Assembly (NCBI GenBank): GCA_022848835.1
Contig: JAJISG010000021.1
Location: 1 to 23,958, forward strand
DNA from: Thermoplasmatota archaeon
GTDB taxonomy: Archaea > Thermoplasmatota > Thermoplasmata > RBG-16-68-12 > JAJISG01
Reading direction: 5' to 3'
Length of the DNA stretch: 23,958 bases
This document shows positions 13,697-21,938 of the stretch, piece after piece. The first letter of the stretch is position 1. The number at the start of each line of letters is the position of its first letter. A model generated the notes under the pieces. The model was not told the DNA's origin, made no database searches, and was given only the letters and a program-made list of their open reading frames with translations. Both the position numbers and the translations under genes were made by a program.

Positions 13697-15418
13697 CTAC
13701 ATCTCCTCCAGGGCCTTGATACCGAGGCACTTGAGGGCGTTCCCCAAGACGAATCTGAAGGCCTCCACCACGGCAAGACGGACCCTCCGCAACGCCTCCT
13801 CCGACCTAAGCACTGGGCAGTCCCTGTAGAACAGGTTGAAGGTCTTCGCCAGCTCGTAGGCGAAATTGGCCATCTGATGCGGACGCCTCGTTGCTGCGGA
13901 CTCCTTCACCACACTGGGGAAGCGGGCCATGAGCTTCAAGAGGGACCTCTCCTGTGGGTTCTCCAAGAGGCGGGGGTCCCAACTATCGATAGCCTCCGAT
14001 TTCCTCAGGATGCCACACGCTCGGGCGTAGGAGTACTGGAGAAAGGGCGCCGTCTGACCCTCAAGGCTGAGGGCCTCTTCCCAGCGGAAGAGGATCTTCT
14101 TCTCTGGTTGCACCTTCACGATATTGTACCGGATGGCTCCGATGCCCACCGCCTCGGCTATCGTTCGCATCTCCTCCTCCGAGAGGTCCTCCCGACGCTC
14201 CCTGACCTCCCGGTAAGCCCGAGCGTTCGCCTCGTCCATCAGGTCGTCCAAGTTGATGACCCTCCCTCCCCGGGTGGAGAGGCGGCCCTCGGGGAGGCCT
14301 ACGTGAGCGTAGAAAACCGATTCCACCTCCCTCTCCACCTTCATAAGCTTGAGGGCTATGGAAAGCTGTCGAAACTCCAATCTGTGGTCCTCGCCCAAGA
14401 CGTTGATCGCTTCATCGCTTCGTCGAAATTTGTCCAGATGGTATGCTAGGTCTCGAGTTGTGTAGAGAGTGGTCCCGTCCTTCCGGGTGATGAACCATCG
14501 CGTGTTCCTGCCCGTGATGCCGTAGGGCTCCATGTCCACGTAGAGAGCCCCTTCTTCTTCCTGACAGCGGCCACCCTCCCTCAGCCGTTTCACCACCTCC
14601 CTCGCGCTACCATCTGTAATGGTCTGGTCCTCCCAGAAGAGGTTGTCAAAATTCACGTTCAGCTTGGAGAGGGTATCCAGAATCCCCCGCATCATCCTCT
14701 CGCAGACCCCTCGAACCCTTCTCCTGAGTTCCTCGTCTCCCTCTTCGAAGCGACGGACTATCTGCCCCACCTCTTCCGCCACCTTAGGATCCTCCATCAT
14801 CTTGGAGGCCTTCCTGTAGTACCTCACGAGCTTGTAGTCCTCTTTCTCTCGCTCCACCGGTTCTAGCTCCTCCTCCGGCAGGTTCTCATATCCCCACACC
14901 AGGGTCAGGACCTGCTTTCCCACGTCGTTTACTAGGAACTCTCTGGTCACTTCGAGGCCAGACCACTCTAGCAAGCGGTACAGGGTGTCCCCTATGATGG
15001 AGTTCCTCGCCCTCCCCACGTGAATCGGTCCCGTCGGGTTGACGCTGCTGTGCTCCACTATGACCCTCCTTCCCGTGGGCGTCGCCTTACCATATCCATT
15101 CGCTTCGTCGAGGATCGAGCTCAGGGTCCGCTCCCCCAAGGTGGGATAGTTCAGAAAACTGTTCACATATCCACTCCTGGCCTCGTGACGAGCCACATAT
15201 AGGCGCGGAGGCATGGCGGCCACCATCTCCTCCGCCACCTCTTGGGGTGGCTTCCCTACCTCTTTGGAGTAGGTGTGGGCAGGAAAACCCACATCCCCGA
15301 ACTCCTCGGGAATCAGTTGAAGTGGGATATCTAGATGCGGGTAGCCGAGGGCCTCCTCCGCCTCCCTCCTCAGATTCGCCAGCTCGGTCAGGACGTCCTG
15401 CCACGGGTCGACTCCCAT
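13697..15418 (-). CDS. argS: Arginyl-tRNA synthetase
   Basis: This 573-aa class I synthetase charges tRNA-Arg. It has the Arg-specific N-terminal domain (about 1-110, Add-1 type), the HIGH-type motif as NPTGPIHVGRARNSIIGD (about 127-144, with HVGR for HIGH) and a KMSK-region loop, RLSTRGG, at about residue 378. The DALR-type anticodon-binding domain is C-terminal, from about 445 (QYSYARACGILRKSE onward). Length is normal. The first lysine of KMSK is absent, as in many ArgS enzymes. The ATG overlaps the prf1 stop by one base in TGATG, so translation is probably coupled to the release factor. The 3' end abuts the convergent surface-protein gene. Confidence 0.95.
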   Translation of the reverse strand: MGVDPWQDVLTELANLRREAEEALGYPHLDIPLQLIPEEFGDVGFPAHTYSKEVGKPPQEVAEEMVAAMPPRLYVARHEARSGYVNSFLNYPTLGERTLSSILDEANGYGKATPTGRRVIVEHSSVNPTGPIHVGRARNSIIGDTLYRLLEWSGLEVTREFLVNDVGKQVLTLVWGYENLPEEELEPVEREKEDYKLVRYYRKASKMMEDPKVAEEVGQIVRRFEEGDEELRRRVRGVCERMMRGILDTLSKLNVNFDNLFWEDQTITDGSAREVVKRLREGGRCQEEEGALYVDMEPYGITGRNTRWFITRKDGTTLYTTRDLAYHLDKFRRSDEAINVLGEDHRLEFRQLSIALKLMKVEREVESVFYAHVGLPEGRLSTRGGRVINLDDLMDEANARAYREVRERREDLSEEEMRTIAEAVGIGAIRYNIVKVQPEKKILFRWEEALSLEGQTAPFLQYSYARACGILRKSEAIDSWDPRLLENPQERSLLKLMARFPSVVKESAATRRPHQMANFAYELAKTFNLFYRDCPVLRSEEALRRVRLAVVEAFRFVLGNALKCLGIKALEEM

Positions 15419-16635
15419 CAGCTCACCCTGTACCTCAAGATGCCTCCGAGGCCGGCGAAGGCTCTCCAGAAGAGCTTTCCCTCCTCGGAGTCCTCCGATA
15501 TGAGCTCCACCTTGGTTCCCAGCCTCTCGGCCTTATCGTGCAGATCCTCCACCAAATCCACCTTCTCATCCATGGAGAGGTCTGCTCCGCACTTCGGACA
15601 CTGCCCAGGATTGACAGACTCCGCAGTCACCACCCCCTGATATCCGCAGACGGGGCAGCTGACACCCATCCTCACCTTCCTGATGGCCTCCGATATCAGC
15701 AGCGTGTCGACGGCGCCCAGCTCCAGCGCCCTCCGAATCTCCGCCTCCCCGTAGACAGCCAGCCCCTCATCCGGCCTCTTCACCTCTTCCAGGAAAGCCT
15801 GCATGAGCCTCTTCTCCCGCATCAGGTCGAGGTCCGCTAGGGTCTTCCGTGCCTTCTCCACCAACTCCCTTAGTCCCGACTCGTCCGCATACCCCAGGTC
15901 GAAGGTGTCGATGACCTTCCTCTTCAGCTCATGGTGGATGTAGTCCTTCTCCAGGAAGAAGTCCTTCGTGTAGCCTGGGCCACCGAGGAGGATGCCCTTG
16001 AGCTCCCTCATATCCAGGAGGGCCTCCGTCATCAGGTTTCCCACCTTTACAAAGAACACGTGGGCTGCCTGCTCGATGAGCCTCTCGAATCGGCGAGCTG
16101 ACTGACCTCCCTTGCTGTGTTTGCTGGGAACCAGGCTCTGGACGTTCTTGATGACCTCAATCCTCTTCCCTCTCAGCAGTCCCAGGGTGGCCTCGGAGCG
16201 GTCGATGACCATCAGGCCGTAGAGCTCTTTCTCCCGGAGCATCTCGCGAAGGGGTTCGGTGTGGAACCTTGAGTCACACCTGTAGAGGAAGGTGGTCACG
16301 GATTCCGGAGGCTCCACGACGTGCGATGCTGTCTCCGTCTGATCTGCGCCGGCCTCCGTTTCACCCACGAAGAAGACTAGGCCGTTCTCCGGCACTACCC
16401 GATAGGACTTGAGGCGGCCGAGGATCGACTCGATGGCCGAGGTGACGTTCTTGCGCGTGGTCTTGCTCTTGATGTTACTGGATTGGCTCAGCTCCTTCTT
16501 GAGATAAGAGGTGACGTCGGAGATCCGTCTGTTCGGGGGTACGTAGAGAGAGACCAGCTCGGTACCCCTGCCTTCGGCTGACTCGATCTCCTCCAGCTTC
16601 CTCTTGAACAGGTATCGCTCCCTGGGCTGATTCAT
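15418..16635 (-). CDS. prf1: Peptide chain release factor aRF1
   Basis: This 405-aa factor recognises all three stop codons and triggers peptide release. The stop-decoding motifs NIKS (54-57) and YRCDSRF (118-124, the YxCxxxF motif) are intact, as is GGQ (176-178) in SKHSKGGQSARRFERLI, which enters the peptidyl-transferase centre. The C-terminal domain carries a zinc ribbon, CPVC (327-330) and CPKC (346-349), as in archaeal aRF1. Length is normal. The ATG at 16635 is the only good start; a CTTTAGGCG on the minus strand at 16672-16680 may act as its TATA element. It is first in a two-gene unit with argS and divergent from pyrH across 54 nt. Confidence 0.97.
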   Translation of the reverse strand: MNQPRERYLFKRKLEEIESAEGRGTELVSLYVPPNRRISDVTSYLKKELSQSSNIKSKTTRKNVTSAIESILGRLKSYRVVPENGLVFFVGETEAGADQTETASHVVEPPESVTTFLYRCDSRFHTEPLREMLREKELYGLMVIDRSEATLGLLRGKRIEVIKNVQSLVPSKHSKGGQSARRFERLIEQAAHVFFVKVGNLMTEALLDMRELKGILLGGPGYTKDFFLEKDYIHHELKRKVIDTFDLGYADESGLRELVEKARKTLADLDLMREKRLMQAFLEEVKRPDEGLAVYGEAEIRRALELGAVDTLLISEAIRKVRMGVSCPVCGYQGVVTAESVNPGQCPKCGADLSMDEKVDLVEDLHDKAERLGTKVELISEDSEEGKLFWRAFAGLGGILRYRVS

Positions 16636-16647
16636 GACTCACCGTAT

Positions 16648-16656
16648 CCTTTTAAG
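16648..16656 (+). promoter_or_regulatory. TATA box in the pyrH-prf1 divergent promoter
   Basis: CTTTTAAGC is centred 38 nt before the pyrH ATG, predicting a leader of about 12 nt. On the minus strand the same element lies too close to the prf1 ATG (about 17 nt), so prf1 more likely uses the CTTTAGG sequence at about 16674-16680. The 54-nt gap must hold both promoters. Confidence 0.45.
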
Positions 16657-16689
16657 CTCTCAACTCACTAGCGCCTAAAGAGTGTTCCT

Positions 16690-17391
16690 ATGCCCAAGGA
16701 CAGGATAGTCGTTTCCCTGGGCGGTTCCGTGCTTGTGCCCGGTGAAGACGACTCGGAGTACATAAGGAACCTGGCCAGGCTTCTCATCCGACTCTCAGAC
16801 ATGTATGCGCTCTTCGTGGTGACGGGGGGCGGTCGCCCGGCCCGCTACTACATTGAGGTGGGCCGAGATCTGGGCATGGACGAGAGAGCCCTGGACGCAA
16901 TGGGCATTATCCTTACAAGGTTGAACGCCCGACTGCTCATCCAGGCCCTCGGTCCCAAGGCTTCCCCAGAGCCACCGGAGGATTATGAGGAGGCCAGGGA
17001 GGTGGGGGAGGAGTACGATATCGTGGTGATGGGGGGGCAGCGAGTCTCCATAACCACGGACGGGGTAGCGGCTGAACTGGCGGAAGCGGTGGAGGCCACG
17101 CGCCTCATAAACGCCACCAGTGTGGACGGAGTATACACAGCGGACCCAAACATAGAACCAACGGCCTCACGGTTCGACAAGTTGAGCTATGAGGATCTGA
17201 TACGCATCGCTGGGAGACCCACGGGGCTGGCAGGGCCCTCCATAGTCATCGACCCCCACGCGGCCCAGGTGATAAAGCGGGCCCGGATCTCCGTGTACGT
17301 GGTGCAGGGGAGAGATCTGAAGTCGGTAGAGGGGGCCATCATCGGCGGGGACTTCGTAGGTACGGTCATCGGAGAGGATGGATCACGATGA
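16690..17391 (+). CDS. pyrH: UMP kinase, archaeal type
   Basis: This 233-aa amino-acid-kinase-fold enzyme phosphorylates UMP to UDP in pyrimidine synthesis. It begins RIVVSLGGSVLVPGED (5-20), with the phosphate-binding GGS. TGGGRPARYYIEVGRDLG (45-62) and GGQRVSITTDGVAAELAE (115-132) form the substrate site, and ATSVDGVYTADPN (142-154) is the nucleotide-binding segment. The shortened sequence and TGGGRPARYY block are those of archaeal rather than bacterial PyrH. Its stop overlaps the next start by 4 nt (ATGA), so it forms an operon with thpR. Confidence 0.95.
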   Translation: MPKDRIVVSLGGSVLVPGEDDSEYIRNLARLLIRLSDMYALFVVTGGGRPARYYIEVGRDLGMDERALDAMGIILTRLNARLLIQALGPKASPEPPEDYEEAREVGEEYDIVVMGGQRVSITTDGVAAELAEAVEATRLINATSVDGVYTADPNIEPTASRFDKLSYEDLIRIAGRPTGLAGPSIVIDPHAAQVIKRARISVYVVQGRDLKSVEGAIIGGDFVGTVIGEDGSR

Positions 17392-17936
17392 GGGTTTTCA
17401 TAGCCGTCGACTTCGAGCCTAGCGACGTGCTTCTGGGGCTTCTCGGGGCCCTGAACTCCTCCAGGGCCCGTCTGCGGGTGGTGGGAGCGGAGAACCTCCA
17501 CATCACCCTCAGGTTCCTGGGGAGCGTGGAGGAGAGCCTGGTTCCCTCCATAGTGGATGTCATGAGGCGTTCGGCGAAGGGCATCCGCCCCTCTCTCCTC
17601 ACTCTCATCGGGACAGGAGCCTTTCCAAGCCTTCGGGCTCCGCGAGTCCTGTGGGTTGGCGTCAAAGGGGGGGACGCGCTGGTGACCCTGGCCCGCGGAC
17701 TGGAGGAGGGCTTGCAGGAGCTGGGTTTTCCGCGCGAGCGTAGGAGGTTCTCCCCGCACCTCACTGTGGCCAGGGTCAAGGGACCCCAGGGCCGGGACAG
17801 AATCGCCCGTGTCATGGAGGAGTACAGGGACGAGAGTTTCGGAGAGCAGAGGGTGGAGGATATTCGTCTCAAGAGAAGCGAGCTCACGCCTTCGGGACCT
17901 ATCTACGACGAAGTGGCCAAGGTGGCTCTGGAGTAG
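17388..17936 (+). CDS. thpR: RNA 2',3'-cyclic phosphodiesterase (2'-5' RNA ligase family)
   Basis: This 182-aa protein belongs to the 2H phosphoesterase superfamily. Its two catalytic H-x-T-x motifs are HITL (38-41) and HLTV (124-127), at the expected 80-90-residue separation. The N-terminus MRVFIAVDFEPSDV and VLWVGVKGGD are typical of ThpR/LigT. The enzyme opens 2',3'-cyclic phosphates on RNA ends and can join 2'-5' linked tRNA halves in vitro. It overlaps pyrH by 4 nt. Its TAG stop is followed directly by the stop of the opposing gene (TAG then CTA), with no spacer. Confidence 0.95.
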   Translation: MRVFIAVDFEPSDVLLGLLGALNSSRARLRVVGAENLHITLRFLGSVEESLVPSIVDVMRRSAKGIRPSLLTLIGTGAFPSLRAPRVLWVGVKGGDALVTLARGLEEGLQELGFPRERRRFSPHLTVARVKGPQGRDRIARVMEEYRDESFGEQRVEDIRLKRSELTPSGPIYDEVAKVALE

Positions 17937-18314
17937 CTACTTCTTATCTGCGAAGAGCAGGAGAGTGTCCCACTCGACCTCGTGGATCAGCCCCTTTCGG
18001 CGGAGGAATTGACTCAGGGCCTCGGTGACCTGAGGGACCTCCACTCCTTCCCCCCTCCCGTAGACGTAGAACTCCAACCTCTCGCTGATGGGGAATATTA
18101 GACGCATGGTGCCCTCGCGGTTGAACCCCTCGGGCTTCCTTCCCTTTCTCAGGTCGCGCAGGTTCTCCTCCAGAATTATCTCCAGAAACTCCTGGTCATC
18201 CCGCGTCTGACCCGATTCCTCCAAGAAGAGTGTCAAGATCTCCCTGAAGATTGGCTCCAGCTCCTCATATCGGACCTTCTCGTCGAAGATGATATGGCCA
18301 CTCCTCGCTCTCAT
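17937..18314 (-). CDS. Conserved-looking protein of unknown function, 125 aa
   Basis: I do not recognise this protein. It is soluble, acidic in its first half (VRYEELEPIFREILTLFLEE) and ends in an alternating strand-helix pattern (MRLIFPISERLEFYVYGRG, then VTEALSQFLRRKGLI). This suggests a small alpha/beta domain; no cysteines or known motifs are seen. The ATG at 18314 is 26 nt from the centre of a TATA box at 18336-18344, so the message would be leaderless; an ATG at 18320 would add two residues. It is divergent from thiDN across about 130 nt and abuts thpR tail to tail. A gene with a good promoter in such tight packing is likely to be real. Confidence 0.65.
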   Translation of the reverse strand: MRARSGHIIFDEKVRYEELEPIFREILTLFLEESGQTRDDQEFLEIILEENLRDLRKGRKPEGFNREGTMRLIFPISERLEFYVYGRGEGVEVPQVTEALSQFLRRKGLIHEVEWDTLLLFADKK

Positions 18315-18335
18315 CCCCATCCCAATCGAAGCCCC

Positions 18336-18344
18336 TATTAATAA
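18336..18344 (-). promoter_or_regulatory. TATA box for the 125-aa protein gene
   Basis: The minus strand reads TATTAATAG, centred 26 nt upstream of the ATG at 18314, which fits leaderless transcription. No Shine-Dalgarno sequence is needed or present. Confidence 0.55.
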
Positions 18345-18413
18345 GGTGGTGAGGGTTCCCCTACGAGACGGCTGGGCGGGAAGCAGTGGAAGAGGGCCTA
18401 CATCAGAAAGACG

Positions 18414-18420
18414 CTTAAGG
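18414..18420 (+). promoter_or_regulatory. TATA box for thiDN
   Basis: CTTAAGG is centred 26 nt upstream of the GTG at 18443, so the thiDN message seems leaderless with a GTG start. No THI-box (CUGAGA ... ACCUGA) is present in the 128-nt upstream gap, so there is no TPP riboswitch here. Confidence 0.5.
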
Positions 18421-18442
18421 TCGCTCCCTCTAAGGTTGGTTC

Positions 18443-19744
18443 GTGATAAGCGTCTTGGTGATTGCGGGTAGCGACTCCGGCGGAGGAGCGGGCATCCAAG
18501 CAGACCTGAAGTCCCTGGCCTCCATAGGCGTCCACGGATGCACTGCCATCACCTGCATCACTGCCCAGAACACGAGGGCTGTGATCTCCACCCACCCTCT
18601 GTCCGTGGTGGCTCTGAGGGATCAGATACGAGCCATCCTGGACGACATCCAGGTCATGGCCGTGAAGACCGGTATGCTCTACTCCAAGGAGATCGTGGAA
18701 GCGGTCTCTCTCGAGCTGAGGGACATCGGATGCCCCATCGTGGTTGACCCTGTAATGATTGCCACCGCTGGGTCATCCCTCCATGTATCAGGCTTCGTAA
18801 AGGCCCTCGTGAAGCACCTGCTGCCCCTGACCACTGTGGTAACACCCAACCTGGACGAGGCGAAGGCCCTCACGGGCATCGCCATCGGGAGTGTGGAGGA
18901 CATGAGGAGGGTAGGGGAGGCCTTGAGAGAGCAAGGTCCGCAGGCTGTGCTCGTGAAGGGAGGGCACCTGAAGGGGGAGCTGGTGGATGTCCTGTTCGAC
19001 GGCGAGGATTTTCACACTTTCGCAGGATACAGATACCCCCAGGAGCTACACGGCAGTGGCTGCGCCTACGCCTCCGCCATCGCGGGTTATCTGGCAAAGG
19101 GCCTGGAGGTCGTGGAGAGCGTTGCTAGGGCGCGGAAGAGGATAGCGATTGGCTTCGACACCTCCTACACTGTGGGGAAGGGCTTTGGGATCATAAACTC
19201 AGCCTACGTGGAGGATCGGTGGCAGGTGTGGCAGGCCCTTCGGGAAGCGGTGAAGGAGCTGCTTACCTTCCTACCTCCGGATCTGGTCCCGGAGGTGGGT
19301 ATCAACATCGGCTTCGCCCTTCCCGGTGCCGATGGATACAGGGATGTCTGCGCACTCGAGGGGAGGGTGGTCCGAGTAGGCAGCGAAGTCGTTGCCGTGG
19401 GGCCGCCTGCCTTCGGTGCCTCGAAGCACGTAGCTCGTATCATCCTCGCGGCCAAGAAGTTCGACCCCGCCATCAGAAGTGCCATGAACGTAAGATATAC
19501 GGCGGATTTCCTCGAGAAGTGCGGGGCCGGAGGCCTCACCCTCGGCAGCTTTGACCGGGCTGAGGAGCCCGAGGGGGTGTCGACCATGGAGTGGGGGACG
19601 CAGCAGGCCATTCGGTCATTGGGTAGGGTACCCGACGCCATCTACGACATCGGCGGCCCCGAGAAGCTCCCCATGGTCAGGATCCTGGGCACGACCCCCC
19701 GGGAGGTCTTAGGAAAGCTTCGCCGGGTGGTGGTTTCGCCTTGA
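18443..19744 (+). CDS. thiDN: Hydroxymethylpyrimidine (phosphate) kinase fused to ThiN thiamine-phosphate synthase
   Basis: This 433-aa protein carries out two thiamine steps. Residues 1-250 are ThiD, which phosphorylates HMP and HMP-P. It shows AGSDSGGGAGIQADLK (8-23), the VKTGML block, VVDPVMIATAG and the catalytic-loop HGSGCAYASAIAGYL (about 203-217). Residues about 255-433 are ThiN, the archaeal thiamine-phosphate synthase that joins HMP-PP and thiazole phosphate. Its marks are LPPDLVPEVGINIGFALPGA, ARIILAAKKFDP, MNVRY and PDAIYDIGGPEK. Fusion of the two is common in archaea. The GTG at 18443 has no ribosome binding site but fits leaderless initiation. Its TGA stop overlaps the TTG start of the glycosyltransferase by 4 nt. 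Confidence 0.95.
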   Translation: MISVLVIAGSDSGGGAGIQADLKSLASIGVHGCTAITCITAQNTRAVISTHPLSVVALRDQIRAILDDIQVMAVKTGMLYSKEIVEAVSLELRDIGCPIVVDPVMIATAGSSLHVSGFVKALVKHLLPLTTVVTPNLDEAKALTGIAIGSVEDMRRVGEALREQGPQAVLVKGGHLKGELVDVLFDGEDFHTFAGYRYPQELHGSGCAYASAIAGYLAKGLEVVESVARARKRIAIGFDTSYTVGKGFGIINSAYVEDRWQVWQALREAVKELLTFLPPDLVPEVGINIGFALPGADGYRDVCALEGRVVRVGSEVVAVGPPAFGASKHVARIILAAKKFDPAIRSAMNVRYTADFLEKCGAGGLTLGSFDRAEEPEGVSTMEWGTQQAIRSLGRVPDAIYDIGGPEKLPMVRILGTTPREVLGKLRRVVVSP

Positions 19745-20886
19745 GAATAGCGATCTTCACAGACACCTACCTACCGACGATCGACGGTGTCGTGAACTCC
19801 ATCCGTAATACCAGGAGCACACTACAGGCGATGGGGCACGAGGTCCTGATTATCGCCCCGGGAGACAAGAACGACACTGACGGAGCAGGGGGGCGCACCC
19901 TATACTGCAGATCCACCGTACTGAGGAGGTACCCCGGGTACAGGCTAGCCATCTATCCCAGCAGGAGGGAGCAGGCGTTCCTCCGAGACTGCGATGCGGA
20001 CCTGATCCACTCCCACGGGATCGCCTTCATGGGCCTCAAGGGATTGTGGGCCGCTCGGGAGCTAGACTTGCCCATGGCCCTCACCTTCCACACGATGATA
20101 CAAGACGCCATCCCCCACTACACCTCCCTCAGAGCGGGGTCCCAGATGCTCGAAAGGCTGCTGTCTATCTACCTCAGGAGTTTCCTGCACCGCTGCGGAG
20201 CGGTGGTGGCCCCCACAGACGCAGTGCTGAAGGAGCTCTGGAGGCTGGCGCCGCGAATGAGGAGGGGACTGGTAATCCCCAATGGTGTCGACGTGAACCG
20301 ATTCCACACCGGCCTGGATGGCGCCCCGATCCGTGAGAGATATGACCTGGAGGATGCTGAGGTGATCCTGCACGTGGGCAGGGTGGCGCCTGAGAAGGAT
20401 ATCGCCTTCCTGCTGGAGACCTTTCCGAGCCTCTTGAGAAGACGGCCGAACTCAACGCTGCTGGTGGTAGGAGAGGGTCCCGCCCTTGAGCGGTATCGAA
20501 AAGAGACGCAGAGGAAGGGGCTTGCCAACCGAATCATCTTCACAGGTTTTGTCCCAGACGAGGAACTGCCACTGCATTATGCCGCCTGCGACGTCATCGC
20601 GACCGCTTCGAGGTTCGAGACACAGGGCTTGGCGGTCCTAGAGGGAATGGCCTGTGGAAAGCCGGTGGCAGTCGTGAACTACCGGGCATTTCCCGAGTAC
20701 ATCGAAGATGGGGTTAACGGTTTCCTATTCGCACCCGGGAGCTCGGAAGGATGCTGCGATGCCATTGTGAAGGCACTGAAGGCTGGGGATGAGCTTCAGG
20801 AGAAGGCAAGGGAAACGGCGGAAAGGTTCTCCCTCGAGCGCTGCGCACGAGGGCTACTGGCCCTCTACGAGGAGATGCTGGTGTGA
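19741..20886 (+). CDS. GT4-family glycosyltransferase
   Basis: This 381-aa GT-B enzyme transfers a sugar from a nucleotide-sugar donor. The acceptor-side N-terminal domain opens with RIAIFTDTYLPTIDGVVNSI (2-21) and continues to SHGIAFMGLKGLWAARELDLP. The GT4 core follows: VIPNGVDVNRF, HVGRVAPEKDI, LVVGEGPALERY and the E-x7-E donor motif ETQGLAVLE. It resembles PimB/MgtA-like lipid glycosyltransferases, but donor and acceptor are unknown; lipid head groups or surface glycans are likely. The start is TTG, inside the thiDN stop (TTGA overlap), with a GGTGGTGG stretch upstream; no ATG lies near the conserved N-terminus. The stop is 1 nt from the convergent FKBP gene. Confidence 0.9.
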   Translation: MRIAIFTDTYLPTIDGVVNSIRNTRSTLQAMGHEVLIIAPGDKNDTDGAGGRTLYCRSTVLRRYPGYRLAIYPSRREQAFLRDCDADLIHSHGIAFMGLKGLWAARELDLPMALTFHTMIQDAIPHYTSLRAGSQMLERLLSIYLRSFLHRCGAVVAPTDAVLKELWRLAPRMRRGLVIPNGVDVNRFHTGLDGAPIRERYDLEDAEVILHVGRVAPEKDIAFLLETFPSLLRRRPNSTLLVVGEGPALERYRKETQRKGLANRIIFTGFVPDEELPLHYAACDVIATASRFETQGLAVLEGMACGKPVAVVNYRAFPEYIEDGVNGFLFAPGSSEGCCDAIVKALKAGDELQEKARETAERFSLERCARGLLALYEEMLV

Positions 20887-20887
20887 C

Positions 20888-21760
20888 CTAGAACCGGACT
20901 ATGGTCAACAGCGTCACCCGGAAGAAGAGGGTCGTTCCCACCACCTCACGATTGTAGTCGACGGTGTATTTACCCGATTCTAGATTGACATCCACGACCC
21001 TGAAGGACCCTCTGCTGTCTTCCCCCTTGACTCTGTCGATATCGCCTATGCCCAGGAGATGTCGTATCACCACGACACCCAAGCCATCACTGGCCGAACT
21101 ATCCACCTCGATCACCCTCGCCTGCCATGTCTCGTAGGGCCTGATGATCAGCCCCTGCTCGGGCAGGTTCATGATGGTGACGAAGTCGTCGGAGAGGCTG
21201 ATGATGGTGACGTTCCACTTCCAGAACGGGTCTTTCAAGGTCAGCCCCTCCTCAGGGGGCCTCCCAAAGCGCGCCTGGAAATCCGACACGATGAGGTCCT
21301 CTAGCAGCGGCATGTCTACGACGAGAGGCCTGACCTCGATCAGTGATGGGTCTGGGCTTCCGTATCCCTTCTCAGGTGGGACCTCGATGACCCTCATCTC
21401 CTCCTCCCTCATACCCAATACCCCCTCCGCGAATCCCCTGATGACTGAGCCCCCCGATTCAGTAATGTCGAACTCCAGAGGGCGGTAGGAGTCCCTCAGC
21501 TCGAAGGAGAGGGCCTTGGGGTAAGAAGCGTCGTTCTTTGCGACCTCTTCCATGGAGGTGTCGAAGACCAGCCCATCTTCAAAGTAAGCGATGTAGTCCA
21601 CCTTCACCGAGTCGCCCTGTTGAACGGTATTCGAGGGGGCTAGTCCTCTCGGTGGAAGGGTGGCAAAGATGTAGCCTATGAAAAGAGCGGAGACCACGAC
21701 GATGGCCACCACCACCTGGAAGAGGCTTATCCTAGGGGGCCAGCCTCCCTTCTCAGACAT
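20888..21760 (-). CDS. Membrane-anchored FKBP-type peptidyl-prolyl isomerase
   Basis: This 290-aa protein is an FKBP-fold proline isomerase and chaperone. A single N-terminal helix (about 14-34, QVVVAIVVVSALFIGYIFA) anchors it, with the rest probably outside the cell. The FKBP domain starts at 48 (QGDSVKVDYIAYFEDGLVFDTS); the active-site residues Tyr56, Phe66-Asp67, Ile107 (SVIRGF) and Tyr133 are present, and GVLGMREEEMRVIEVPPEKGYG is typical. An insert-in-flap domain lies at about 135-205, as in SlyD-type enzymes, followed by an unrecognised C-terminal region of about 80 residues. The ATG at 21760 is chosen because a TTTATCC box lies 30 nt upstream; a longer frame to 21907 adds no plausible signal. 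It converges on the GT4 gene with 1 nt between stops. Confidence 0.88.
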   Translation of the reverse strand: MSEKGGWPPRISLFQVVVAIVVVSALFIGYIFATLPPRGLAPSNTVQQGDSVKVDYIAYFEDGLVFDTSMEEVAKNDASYPKALSFELRDSYRPLEFDITESGGSVIRGFAEGVLGMREEEMRVIEVPPEKGYGSPDPSLIEVRPLVVDMPLLEDLIVSDFQARFGRPPEEGLTLKDPFWKWNVTIISLSDDFVTIMNLPEQGLIIRPYETWQARVIEVDSSASDGLGVVVIRHLLGIGDIDRVKGEDSRGSFRVVDVNLESGKYTVDYNREVVGTTLFFRVTLLTIVRF

Positions 21761-21787
21761 CCAACAGCGACTACTAGCGAGATTCGG

Positions 21788-21794
21788 ATAAAGG
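21788..21794 (-). promoter_or_regulatory. TATA box for the FKBP gene
   Basis: The minus strand reads CCTTTATCC around this position, centred about 30 nt before the ATG at 21760 and predicting a leader of about 4 nt. It lies inside the longer open frame, which argues against a start at 21907. Confidence 0.5.
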
Positions 21795-21909
21795 TTGTGG
21801 TTTCCGGACAGACGCCCCTCACACCCTCCTCGACCATCCTGAAGGGGAGGGCGACTCCTCATTACACGCGACAATCCCGCCACATGGCGTTGCCGGGCGA
21901 AACTCATTC

Positions 21910-21915
21910 TTTAAG
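21910..21915 (+). promoter_or_regulatory. TATA box for the 50-aa zinc-ribbon gene
   Basis: TTTAAG is centred 27 nt before the ATG at 21939, the spacing expected for a leaderless archaeal transcript. This promoter is a main reason for calling the short gene. Confidence 0.5.
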
Positions 21916-21938
21916 AACGCATGGGGCGGTACTGAGGC

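Noticed and set aside
13877..14449. 190-aa open frame opposite argS
   Set aside because: Antisense shadow of a certain gene in GC-rich sequence; no recognisable motif.
15247..15840. 197-aa open frame spanning the argS-prf1 junction on the plus strand
   Set aside because: Antisense to two well-supported genes, proline- and arginine-rich low-information translation.
18321..18442. TPP riboswitch upstream of thiDN
   Set aside because: The gap is short and lacks the conserved CUGAGA and ACCUGA segments; promoter spacing indicates a leaderless message.
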